Assembly: GCA_035420085.1 (NCBI GenBank)
Contig: DAOLUH010000015.1
Location: 1 to 64,000 of the forward strand
DNA from: DSWT01 sp035420085
GTDB taxonomy: Bacteria; Chloroflexota; Anaerolineae; B4-G1; SLSP01
DNA length: 64,000 bases
Direction of reading: 5' to 3'
In this document: piece after piece, positions 7,794-16,140 of the stretch
Position numbering within the stretch: position 1 is the stretch's first letter
Layout of the letters: every line of letters begins with the position of its first letter
The notes under the pieces: model-generated
The model's database searches: none
What the model saw: the letters and a program-made list of their open reading frames with translations, nothing else
Told to the model about the DNA's origin: nothing
Position numbers and translations under genes: made by a program

Positions 7794-10700
7794 TTAAGCT
7801 GCATCATTGGAATCTGATTCTTCGACTAGTTCGCGTTCGGCGCGGTCGCGCGCCGCCTCGTCCAGATAAATCACCTCGCAGGCATTTTTGAGCAAATTCA
7901 ACTGCTTTCCCCGCAGCGCGCTGCGGTCGCCGCGAAACGCTTCCAAAAACACGCGCTCCACAAAATAGGTCGCAAACATCTGGATCGCCGTCTCCTGGCT
8001 CTCGCGCGTGCTGCCCCTGGGCGGGAAAGCCAGTCGCTCACGATACGCCCGGTCAATAAAGCTGTGCAAAGCGCCGCGCACGGCTTCTTGCAAGCTCTCT
8101 ACATCAGCAAACATTCTGGCATCCGCCGCCAGAATGGCGTTGGCGGCGATTGAGATGGGGCGCAAGATACTGTTGGAGTTGTATTTCTTGGCCCGATAAA
8201 ACTGCCGGTACAACAAGGTCAATTCGCGTGCATGACTCATACCCATATCCTCCTGTGTTCGATTTTCACTCAAGATGCTGAAATATGTCAGATACTGCCT
8301 GACCTTCGACTGTGGCAACGTATCCAGCCCTTGTTGCCGCTGCCACTTCTTCAGATAATGGAACGCATACAAGGGTGAGGCGTCCAAATCGCGGGCGACC
8401 GCTGGCAGATTTTGCCAGCGATAGTCGTACCCACCGCGCCCCATGCCGCTGTTAGCATCCAGATGCACCAGATACCCCACGGCCAGCCGTTGCAGGGTAG
8501 GTAACACGTGGTCAATGTTCACCCGCAGTTCTCCGCCGGTCAGATAGCGGATTGCAGCGTGCGGCGCGTCCAAAAACACGGTTTCGTCAATTTCACCCGC
8601 TTCCAACAGCAGCGGCAACGAGGCTTCGCTGGCGACCACTTTCACATCCAGGCACAGCGGCAGCAGCAGCGCCAGAAAGGCCGGATGCACCCAGGCTTCC
8701 GCGTCTTTCGCGTCGCGGCCGGCCGGCGGTACGCCGATGAAGTAAAAGGTCGTCGGTTCATTCTCGGAGAAGTGAAACCGCACATAGCGGTCGCTCGCCG
8801 GATCGAGCGCTGCATCGGCCACCAACAGCAATGGCTCGAGGCGCTGTAACGTCGCCGGACTAAGATCCACCGCGCCTTCGTTGACCAATTGCCGCCGTAG
8901 TTCGGTAAAGCTGATGCGCTGTAACCGGCTGTACACCCGGCGCAAAATGTGCAGCGTTTCTGGGGTGAAGAAATACGTTGGATAGAAGAAGAGATAGCGG
9001 ACGCGGCGCCCTTCGAAATCGCCGCCGGTCGCTGCCGAACGGCTCATGAGCAACTGCCGCAACATCATTTCCAGCCCGCAAATGCTGCAAATGCTCCGTA
9101 AGGCGTCTGTGCCGTGTAAAGCCTGTTTGTTGCTGTAGACCTGCGGCGCAAACAACACCGCCGCCTCTCGCTGTTTGTCCACCCGATACGGGGAAGAACA
9201 CAAAGCGCATACCTGCGTCGTGCCATGCCCCTTACGCTTGGCGTTGGTGTAACGCTGCCATTCGGCGGCAAAAACTGCGCGGTCGGCATGGTCGGTGTCG
9301 CTCCCCAGGGTCAGCACTTGCGCGATGTAATCCCGCAGGTCATCCCAATCGTCGCGGGTGTTACGCGCTTTTGGCTGCGGCGTTGCCGCGACAGCCCGCG
9401 AGAGTTGTCGGGCAAAGTCTTCGACGCGCTCCCGCCAGGCGGTTGGGTCCAGACCCTGGTGCTGCTTGAGATAGTGTCCGGCGGCGAAATACCAGTGATA
9501 ACCTACCCCACCGGCGCGATTGTCGCGCGGGACGGCCTCGAACTGCTCGCGTAGCGCCTCCAACTCCATCGCCTGTAGCAAAAATCCGGCGACATCGAAT
9601 CCGGGTAGTTCGAACGCCACCTGCTTTTCAGCCAGATAACACCATTCGGCCAATTGATCCACTCGCAGGTCGTCTGGCAGGTCAAGGTCTACGGCAGCAT
9701 CCAGCCACCCCCCGTCGCGCATCTTGGCGAAGCGCTTGCCGGCCGAAGGCGCCTTGCCCTCGCGGATCACGTCGAATGTTCCCTGCACGCCTAACAGAAT
9801 AAGGCTCGGCAAGTCAAAGACAAGCCAGTAGAAATCCGCGTGTTTCATCCCTTTGCCGTCGCGCTTCATGCCGCTGCGAGTACGGCGCAAATCGAGACTG
9901 ACGACTTCGCGGATATGTTGGATGGCTTCTTCGGCCACTGCTGCTGCCGCAGGCAATCCTGGCGCGCCCTCTCTGCGCTCCAGATAAATGACGCCGCTAG
10001 GCGCGTAGAGCAGCGGTACGCGCGCTTCATGCTGCATCAACTTGAGCGCGGCATTATGCACGAAGTTGCTCAACAGTCCCCGGTTGTCAGCCAGATGATG
10101 ATAGGTGAAACGCGCCTGTGCGTTGCTCAGACGGCTCAACAAATCTTTCAGACCGGTTTCACTGCCGATTTCCTGTGGGGTGCGGACAACATAAGCCAGC
10201 AAATCGGCCAGATGGCTCAGGTCTTCAGCCAGTTCTAATTGCGGTGAGGCCAGGCTCAACCGGGGCAACAAGCTCAGATTGCGCAGTGTCCCCCAGCGAA
10301 TTTGCGTGTTACAGGCGACGTAGATCAAGTCGTGCAGCACGGCGTCCGCCCCGCCTGACGCGCTCAGGAACTGGTCTAGCCCCAACGTCATGCACCAATT
10401 ACGGAAGATGGTTTCCAGCGTGGGCATTTGCGCCGCGCCCACGGCTTTGTCGTGGCTGAAACCGGCTGCCGTCAACTGGGCCTCCACGCCGGGCAACTTG
10501 AGGAAATCGTGCAGCACATATCCGGCGATGAACAGCCGCCGCGTCGCGTCGTCGTAATAACGCAGGCGCGGCGCGTTCCACGTCTGCAACGTCCGCGCCA
10601 CGTTCAGCACCGGGAACAGGCCGTTGATCAAGTGGGCGCGCATAGATTGGTCGGCGCTGTAGCGCGCGACATCCTTGCCTGCCGTGCGCATCTCGCGCGC

Positions 10701-10937
10701 AAAATCGCCGCCTTTGGCCGCTGCCGTCGCCAGTTGGTCCGTGAGCGGGCCGGCGACGTGATTCACAAAAGCGTCCATCACCGCATCGCCCGGCCACAGT
10801 TTGGCGACTGCCTCGCGCAACAGCGCCACAAACAGTGGCTCTGGGGCCAACGTAACGGCTTCTGTCGTTGTAACGACCAGCGGTTCATCCTCAAGTGCAA
10901 AAAGGGAGTCTTGAATCATATCCATTTCATCGGCCAT
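7794..10937 (-). CDS. cas10d: Type I-D large subunit Cas10d with HD nuclease domain
   Basis: Cas10d is the type I-D large subunit and carries the HD nuclease that type I systems usually place on Cas3. The 1047-residue product has an N-terminal HD motif, His143-Asp144 in VLHDFLKLP, and a central zinc ribbon with CxxC pairs Cys577/Cys580 and Cys617/Cys620. No GGDD cyclase motif is evident, as expected for Cas10d. The ATG at 10937 has GGAGGTGA directly upstream; the ATG four codons earlier overlaps that site. It is followed by csc2 after 24 bp and preceded by cas3' after 51 bp. Confidence 0.95.
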   Translation of the reverse strand: MADEMDMIQDSLFALEDEPLVVTTTEAVTLAPEPLFVALLREAVAKLWPGDAVMDAFVNHVAGPLTDQLATAAAKGGDFAREMRTAGKDVARYSADQSMRAHLINGLFPVLNVARTLQTWNAPRLRYYDDATRRLFIAGYVLHDFLKLPGVEAQLTAAGFSHDKAVGAAQMPTLETIFRNWCMTLGLDQFLSASGGADAVLHDLIYVACNTQIRWGTLRNLSLLPRLSLASPQLELAEDLSHLADLLAYVVRTPQEIGSETGLKDLLSRLSNAQARFTYHHLADNRGLLSNFVHNAALKLMQHEARVPLLYAPSGVIYLERREGAPGLPAAAAVAEEAIQHIREVVSLDLRRTRSGMKRDGKGMKHADFYWLVFDLPSLILLGVQGTFDVIREGKAPSAGKRFAKMRDGGWLDAAVDLDLPDDLRVDQLAEWCYLAEKQVAFELPGFDVAGFLLQAMELEALREQFEAVPRDNRAGGVGYHWYFAAGHYLKQHQGLDPTAWRERVEDFARQLSRAVAATPQPKARNTRDDWDDLRDYIAQVLTLGSDTDHADRAVFAAEWQRYTNAKRKGHGTTQVCALCSSPYRVDKQREAAVLFAPQVYSNKQALHGTDALRSICSICGLEMMLRQLLMSRSAATGGDFEGRRVRYLFFYPTYFFTPETLHILRRVYSRLQRISFTELRRQLVNEGAVDLSPATLQRLEPLLLVADAALDPASDRYVRFHFSENEPTTFYFIGVPPAGRDAKDAEAWVHPAFLALLLPLCLDVKVVASEASLPLLLEAGEIDETVFLDAPHAAIRYLTGGELRVNIDHVLPTLQRLAVGYLVHLDANSGMGRGGYDYRWQNLPAVARDLDASPLYAFHYLKKWQRQQGLDTLPQSKVRQYLTYFSILSENRTQEDMGMSHARELTLLYRQFYRAKKYNSNSILRPISIAANAILAADARMFADVESLQEAVRGALHSFIDRAYRERLAFPPRGSTRESQETAIQMFATYFVERVFLEAFRGDRSALRGKQLNLLKNACEVIYLDEAARDRAERELVEESDSNDAA

Positions 10938-10988
10938 GGTCACCTCCATAAAAAGCCCAATTCTGGTCAGAACCTAGTTTCAGCCCAA

Positions 10989-13133
10989 TCAAAACACCAT
11001 CGCGCCGCCCCCGCAATCTATTTTCGCGTATTGTAGTCGTGCTTCCAGCAGTAACGCTTCCCTCCCAAACGCCACGCAACCGGTCACATTGTCGCGGCTC
11101 TCGAATGAAAATATCGCAAACAGCAGCGGAAGTCGTAGACGGCTCTTAAGTGCTAAAGAATTGTGCCCCAGGCATAACAGGGCCGGCAATTCTCGCCGCC
11201 CCAAACGGTTGTTGAGCGCGGTCAGTTCCGGCAATCTGGCGTCAATCTGAAAACCTTTGAGCACCTGCGCCCGCCCGAATTGCTCCACTCCCCACCCACG
11301 AATGTCCCGATCCAGCCTGATGCGCACATCCTCACGTTCGCTCCGCCATCCATACAGACGATAAAACGCTAAAGGAGATTGGCGCTCAAATATACGGTGC
11401 GACAATCCGGCGCGCGTCGCCGCCGTATAAAACGTCTCTTCATCAAGCCCTTGCAGTTCAGCATTAGCAGCGACCATAAACAGGTCAACGCTTTTGAAGC
11501 GGTCTACGCCTTGTTCGGTCTCGTCTATCACGCAACAATTGAAATAGCTCCCGCCGCGGAACGTTTCAGCCTCATCCAAAAGCGCTTTTTGTTGAGCACG
11601 CAATTCCTTGTACCGGCCAAACGCCGCGTTCAGGCGAATGTCAAAAGTCGTTTCGTAGCGTTGTTGCAACCGCACGCGCGTTTCCTTGTACTGCTCGCGC
11701 ACTGTGGCGCTGCTCAATCCAATCATCATCTTCACCGTCTGCAATTCGCCCCACAAGCGCGCGTATGCGTCGAAGCACGCTGGCGGGGGATAGGCTTCAC
11801 GGATCGCGGCATTGAGTTGTTCGCGGGTTATTATTGCCTCCGGTTCCAATAGCCGCGCCGCGCCATCTTTCCCTTGAAAAAGCGTCTCTTGAATCCAGGT
11901 CGGCGTAAGCGCGTAAGCGGCAAAATCCTGGAAAGGGTAGAAGCGCCCGTCGCGTGTATAGCCACTGTGGCGGCCTAAACGTCCTAAACGCTGCAAGAAT
12001 GTACCACCATCGCGGCTTTCGAATACCAGGAAATTGATCTGAAAATCTACGCCCACATCCACGGTAGAGGTTCCAACGAGCAAATCCGCGGCATACGAAT
12101 CCTTGCGGCGCGCCGGTGAGGTGATGCCGGTATTCTCCTCGACCGTCAACTGGTGCGCCGCAAAAACCGGTTTCAAACGCGCGACCAATCGCTTGGCGGC
12201 TGCCACAGAATTGACAATCATCGCGCCTTTCGCGCCTGGCCGGTGTTCCAGGAAAAATGGCAACACCACATCATCCAAATGCGCTTCAATCCACGGCTCT
12301 AGCCGCGGTTCTTGTGGAAAATGCACCGTGGCCGCATGGAGGATTCGCCGCCATTGGGCCGGGTTCGGTTGTGTCGCGCTATGACAATACGCGCCTTGAA
12401 TCTCCTCAACTTTCAGCCCGGAACGCTGCAGATACGTCAACATCAATTCTCCTGGCGTCGCCGACAAAAACAGATACCGGTGCGGGCGCGTCGGCGCACT
12501 GATTTCGTCCATAAACAACAGCGCGTTCAAAACACTGATCACTTGTGGCGCATCAAAAATATGAAATTCGTCGAAGGTCAACTGGATAAAGCGGTCGGTC
12601 AACCGCCCGGCGATTCTATCCGGGGCGTCGCTGCCGGTGATGTAAAACTGCTCCATAACGTAGTGGAAAATATCGGGGTTGGTCAACAGCACATCATTGT
12701 TTTGTAATATGCCCAACAACGCCTCACCACGCTGCGCATACTCTCCCGTTTCTAATAATTTGTCTAAACGGTCTCCGGTTAACGGTTCAGGATCGGAGTG
12801 AATATGCGCCTTCCAGTCTGCCTGGGAGCGCGCCAACTGTTGACGCTGATCGCGGATCAATTCATTGGTGGGATACATGGCCAGCACCGGCCAACGCCAA
12901 TCGCGCACAAGCGCGGGCAACTGTCCCGCCAAACTCTTCCCATCCCCCGTCATCGCCGTATTGAAAATCACGTCGGCGTCGCCCGTAGTCAGCGCCCTGT
13001 ACGTCTCCACCTGATGCTGCGAAAGCTGCCAGGGAGTTCCATCGTCTTTTCGCGGCAGCCGCGCCGCCACCTCCGGCGGCACATCTTCCACCTGTGCCAA
13101 CCGCGAATACACCGGCAACGTCCTAATCCACAT
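10989..13133 (-). CDS. cas3': Type I-D CRISPR helicase Cas3' (no HD domain)
   Basis: This 714-residue SF2 helicase should unwind target DNA for the Cas10d HD nuclease. Visible motifs are Walker A TAMTGDGKS (59-67), the DExH-type box DEFH (188-191), SAT (224-226) and the late motif QRLGRLGRH after GTSTVDVGVDF. There is no HD domain, which fits type I-D, where that activity resides in Cas10d. The ATG at 13133 follows a purine-rich tract. It is the first structural gene of the interference operon and lies 144 bp after the WYL regulator on the same strand. Confidence 0.93.
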   Translation of the reverse strand: MWIRTLPVYSRLAQVEDVPPEVAARLPRKDDGTPWQLSQHQVETYRALTTGDADVIFNTAMTGDGKSLAGQLPALVRDWRWPVLAMYPTNELIRDQRQQLARSQADWKAHIHSDPEPLTGDRLDKLLETGEYAQRGEALLGILQNNDVLLTNPDIFHYVMEQFYITGSDAPDRIAGRLTDRFIQLTFDEFHIFDAPQVISVLNALLFMDEISAPTRPHRYLFLSATPGELMLTYLQRSGLKVEEIQGAYCHSATQPNPAQWRRILHAATVHFPQEPRLEPWIEAHLDDVVLPFFLEHRPGAKGAMIVNSVAAAKRLVARLKPVFAAHQLTVEENTGITSPARRKDSYAADLLVGTSTVDVGVDFQINFLVFESRDGGTFLQRLGRLGRHSGYTRDGRFYPFQDFAAYALTPTWIQETLFQGKDGAARLLEPEAIITREQLNAAIREAYPPPACFDAYARLWGELQTVKMMIGLSSATVREQYKETRVRLQQRYETTFDIRLNAAFGRYKELRAQQKALLDEAETFRGGSYFNCCVIDETEQGVDRFKSVDLFMVAANAELQGLDEETFYTAATRAGLSHRIFERQSPLAFYRLYGWRSEREDVRIRLDRDIRGWGVEQFGRAQVLKGFQIDARLPELTALNNRLGRRELPALLCLGHNSLALKSRLRLPLLFAIFSFESRDNVTGCVAFGREALLLEARLQYAKIDCGGGAMVF

Positions 13134-13277
13134 CCCCCCTCCTGCCTTTTGCCCCTTGCTTCTTTCTTCCTGCTTCCTGCTTCTTTACTTCTATCTTATC
13201 ACACGCATACCCCACAAATAAGGGGTTTTACTCTCCCTGTATCCCAATTTCACATCTCTTTCTCCCTCTCCCCCTCT
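13134..13277 (-). promoter_or_regulatory. cas3' upstream region with heptamer repeat
   Basis: This 144-bp gap probably holds the promoter of the cas interference operon. It contains a heptamer array at 13156-13190 (TTGCTTC, TTTCTTC, CTGCTTC twice, TTTACTT on the plus strand) just upstream of the cas3' ribosome-binding region, and a small ACCCC/GGGGT hairpin near 13216-13233. I see no convincing -35/-10 pair. The WYL protein encoded upstream is an obvious candidate to bind here. Confidence 0.5.
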
Positions 13278-14294
13278 CTATCTCTCCCTCTCTCTCCCCT
13301 CATACACCGCCGCCATCGCCGCCACCGTCCGCCGCATCTCCGCCAGCGCCTCCGGTCCGCCGAGTACTTCGCAAGTGGCGCCGTAGTGCAGCAGCGCACG
13401 CACCGCCCACCACACGTTATCCGTTTCGGCGTACACCATCACGCTACCGTCGTCCTGCCGCTCCGTGCGCAAAATCGTGATCCCCGGATGGCGGGTGACG
13501 CTGCCCGTGCGCGCGATGCTGGCCGCCAACCGGTACTGCAAAGGTTGGGGAAAGACGGTCGGCGGCGTGGCCGGCAACTTGTCCGGCAATACCTCGACGT
13601 TGCGGATACGCCCCAGGCGGTAGTACACGTACTGGCGCTGTATCTCGCGGCCATGCAGTTCATTGTCGGTGTAACGGCAATAGCCGCGCAGATAGTAATG
13701 CCCCCACACAGCAATGAAGGAAAGTCCCCAGGGTTCAACCGTATGGCGGCGGGGGAGACCATCAGCCTGCGAAGGGGAATAATAGTCGAACGCGATCAGC
13801 CGCCGTTGCACCACCGCCCGCCGGATTTTCGCCTCTGCGTCGGCGTCAATCACGTCGTCGTCATGTTGGCCCCATTCCACCTCCAACGTCGCACGCAATC
13901 GCTGGAGAGCATTGCGCCTTTCCGGTGGGAGATAGCTCACTAACACGCCGAGAAATTCCTGCACCGCGTCGGCCATCGGTGCGTCTGGCTCGAAGGTGGT
14001 TTGCAGGAAGGCCAGCGCGTTCACTGCTGTATCAGAGACATCGAACAACCCGGCCCAGGCATCCACCAGTTCATAGGTTTGGGTGGCTCGGCTATAGCGC
14101 CATTTGACGTTGAAGAAGTCAGATAGCCGTTTCTTATCGGCCTCGAAGCGCTTGGCGAGCAGCGGGGCAGGGGCGTCCTCATAACCGGCAGCCTCTATCA
14201 ACTCAGCACGGCTCGCCGGCCCACGCTGCAAACGCTGCAATATCGCCAGACAACGCTGAATAACGGCGGCGGAAGTTTCGCGCATGTGTGACAT
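13278..14294 (-). CDS. WYL-domain transcriptional regulator of the cas locus
   Basis: The 338-residue protein has an N-terminal winged-helix/DeoR-like region (residues 1-60), a linker, and a C-terminal WYL-type ligand domain in which the signature reads WGHYYLRGYCRY, followed by a WCX-like tail. WYL proteins beside cas genes often act as repressors of CRISPR transcription through a nucleic acid or nucleotide signal. The ATG at 14294 has AAAGGA upstream. The gene is co-directional with cas3'. Its last 50 bp (13255-13305) are an unusual pure GA-rich tract on the coding strand. Control of the cas operon is inferred from context. Confidence 0.85.
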   Translation of the reverse strand: MSHMRETSAAVIQRCLAILQRLQRGPASRAELIEAAGYEDAPAPLLAKRFEADKKRLSDFFNVKWRYSRATQTYELVDAWAGLFDVSDTAVNALAFLQTTFEPDAPMADAVQEFLGVLVSYLPPERRNALQRLRATLEVEWGQHDDDVIDADAEAKIRRAVVQRRLIAFDYYSPSQADGLPRRHTVEPWGLSFIAVWGHYYLRGYCRYTDNELHGREIQRQYVYYRLGRIRNVEVLPDKLPATPPTVFPQPLQYRLAASIARTGSVTRHPGITILRTERQDDGSVMVYAETDNVWWAVRALLHYGATCEVLGGPEALAEMRRTVAAMAAVYEGRERER

Positions 14295-14590
14295 ACATTC
14301 CTTTCTTAAAAATTAGCACGACGTGGAACCCTGCTGCCACCGCAACCGCGCCGCCGTGGAAAGTCAACCTTGGCTTGAGCTGGCTGAACGACCTGGCGCC
14401 GACGGTCTACCAAGCGGGTGCAGTGAGCACATCCAGAATTGCTCCGCTGATCATGTCGGCAGCCACGATGAGCACCGCTCTGAGTACGCCAGCCAGGGCA
14501 GAGAAGAACGCCCGCCGTTTATGTTGCGTGAGGCTGCAGAAAGCTAAAACGTGAACTGGGGCAGTTCGACTTTTGACTTTGGATGTTGCT
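14295..14590. other. Non-coding or degraded sequence before the WYL gene
   Basis: No convincing gene, RNA or repeat is visible in this 296-bp stretch. A short minus-strand open segment upstream of a TAG near 14410 has a hydrophobic, protein-like composition but no recognisable family. It lies immediately downstream of the oxidoreductase remnant and may be more of the same debris. Confidence 0.4.
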
Positions 14591-14947
14591 TCAGCGCCCC
14601 TTCTCCATCGCCTGCACGTGAACCTGGCGCGCCACTTTGTAGGCCGCCGGGATCACAGCATTGACGCCGCCTCCACTTTGACTTTGCGCGCCAATAAACC
14701 AAAGGCCCTCAATGGGCGTTTGGTGTGGGATGCGCACACTGCCCACGACCGGCGCAAGCCCACCAAAAGCGTGGTGCTGTGTGGCCGTGCGCTGGCGGAA
14801 GTCTTCCGGCGTCATAATCGCTCGCGTCTGGGTGTGCGCATGCAAGCCAGGGATGTGCTGCTCTGCATACGCTACCAGCTTATCCGCATACGTCTCGCGG
14901 TGGTCTGCCCACCTCCCCTCAGCCAGCCGATCTGGCTTATCGTAGTC
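14591..14947 (-). pseudogene. C-terminal remnant of a phytoene-desaturase-like FAD oxidoreductase
   Basis: An open frame of 118 codons from an in-frame TGA at 14948-14950 to the stop at 14591 encodes only the end of a CrtI/CrtISO-like amine-oxidase-fold enzyme. The segments WADHRETYADKLVAYAE, IPGLHAHTQTRAIMTPEDF and HQTPIEGLWFIGAQSQSGGG, then VNAVIPAAYKVARQV, are typical of the C-terminal 110 residues of proteins about 500 residues long. The FAD-binding N-terminus is absent, and the neighbouring UROD-like gene ends just upstream at 14956. This looks like the scar of a deletion or rearrangement rather than a functional gene. Confidence 0.75.
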
Positions 14948-14955
14948 TCACAGGT

Positions 14956-15933
14956 TCAATGTGCATTAGCGCCGCTGTAGTACGCGCTGTACTTTTCCAG
15001 AGCAGTGAAGATCGCTTCGATATTTTCCAGCGGAACGTCCTCGCCGATCTCGGCTTTGAGCCACAGCCCGCCGGCCGGGGAACCGAGCACTTCGACCGCC
15101 TCGTGCACGTGCGCGTCAATGTCCTCCGGCTTCCAGAAGGGGAACATCTGGCGGTTCAGGTCCAGGTCAACGCAGACTTTGCCTTTGCAGACCCGCGCCA
15201 GATTCTCCAAGCCGTTCGCCCCCACCTGTGGATTGATGACGTTCACGCCGCAATCAATGAGATCGGGGATGATCTCAAAGATGTGTCCATCCGTGTGCAT
15301 GTACACGTAATGCCCGGCAGCGCGGATCGGCTGGTAGAGGGCCATAAAGCAGGGCTTCAGGAACTTGCGCCATTTCTTGGGGCTGATGGGGAGACTGGCC
15401 TGCATACCCAGATCGTCGCCAAAGGTGAAGATCTGGCCCGGCGTGGTGGCGGCATCCAGGCGTTTTTTGACCTGCCGCATGTTGTATGCGAGCACTTTAT
15501 CCAGCAACATCTGTAACTCTGGCGGTTCCTCCGCGAAGTCAACCATGATCTCCTCAAACCCACGGATATCCCCCAGACGCAGGTACATAAATCCGTGCGG
15601 GATGCCGTCATCCTTTTCGGGAATGGTCAGCGCGTGCACGGCTTCCCGTGTGGGGGCCGGGTGTCCCGTGACGATAGCCTCCATGCCGGTTTTGATGTTG
15701 CTCCACACGCATCCCCAGGCATCCACGTGATCGCCGTAGACGTAGGTTGAGGGGCCGATTGCGTCGTAATCCCGTTGGCCGATTTGCTCGCCGAACAGGG
15801 CAGGGTGGTGATGGACGATTTCATCCAAAGCCTCCCGGTATTTCATCCACGCGGCAGGCAGAATTCCTGCGCTGATGGGAATCTGCGTGGGGTAGTCGAA
15901 CAACATTGATTTTATGCGATCATCTGGCAGCAT
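14956..15933 (-). CDS. Uroporphyrinogen decarboxylase (URO-D) family protein
   Basis: The 325-residue product has the URO-D TIM-barrel pattern, with conserved segments such as FTFGDDLGMQASLPISP and YVYMHTDGHIFEIIPDL and the late barrel strand KVCVDLDLNRQMFPF. URO-D family members outside heme pathways include methyltransferases and uncharacterised catabolic proteins. The ATG at 15933 has AGGAG upstream. It stands apart from other coding neighbours, between a pseudogene and a hairpin at 16071. No heme genes are nearby, so heme biosynthesis is unlikely. Three paralogues lie at 32253-33323, 33387-34511 and 43364-44536. Confidence 0.75.
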   Translation of the reverse strand: MLPDDRIKSMLFDYPTQIPISAGILPAAWMKYREALDEIVHHHPALFGEQIGQRDYDAIGPSTYVYGDHVDAWGCVWSNIKTGMEAIVTGHPAPTREAVHALTIPEKDDGIPHGFMYLRLGDIRGFEEIMVDFAEEPPELQMLLDKVLAYNMRQVKKRLDAATTPGQIFTFGDDLGMQASLPISPKKWRKFLKPCFMALYQPIRAAGHYVYMHTDGHIFEIIPDLIDCGVNVINPQVGANGLENLARVCKGKVCVDLDLNRQMFPFWKPEDIDAHVHEAVEVLGSPAGGLWLKAEIGEDVPLENIEAIFTALEKYSAYYSGANAH

Positions 15934-16070
15934 AGTGTTCTCCTCATATCATCTCGTGGTGTGAAATCCCATGCGCGCTGAGATTGTGATGTGATCATAT
16001 CACACGCGCAAGCGATGTGCAAGCGAGCACAGATTGTGGGGCGTTTCAGGATTAGGGCGAGTTTGCGCCA

Positions 16071-16117
16071 GACCTGACAGGTTTTCGGCGAACGAAGTTC
16101 GCCCAACCTGTCAGGTC
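16071..16117. repeat. Composite hairpin sharing the GACCTGACAGGT core
   Basis: Arms GACCTGACAGGTT (16071-16083) and AACCTGTCAGGTC (16105-16117) enclose a second stem GGCGAAC/GTTCGCC. The outer core matches the palindrome inside the cas operon at 6014-6053. It lies just downstream of the giant protease gene on the minus strand, where it could stop or stabilise its transcript. Confidence 0.8.
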
Positions 16118-16140
16118 CCCGCGTGTGTCAGACGGGAAGT

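Noticed and set aside
1..13133. Possible novel CRISPR type
   Set aside because: The gene set and order, with Cas10d carrying HD, separate Cas3', Csc1 and Csc2, match type I-D; nothing extra lies within the locus.
14288..14554. Plus-strand frame of 88 codons
   Set aside because: It starts inside the WYL gene's 5' end on the other strand, has no ribosome-binding site and no family resemblance.
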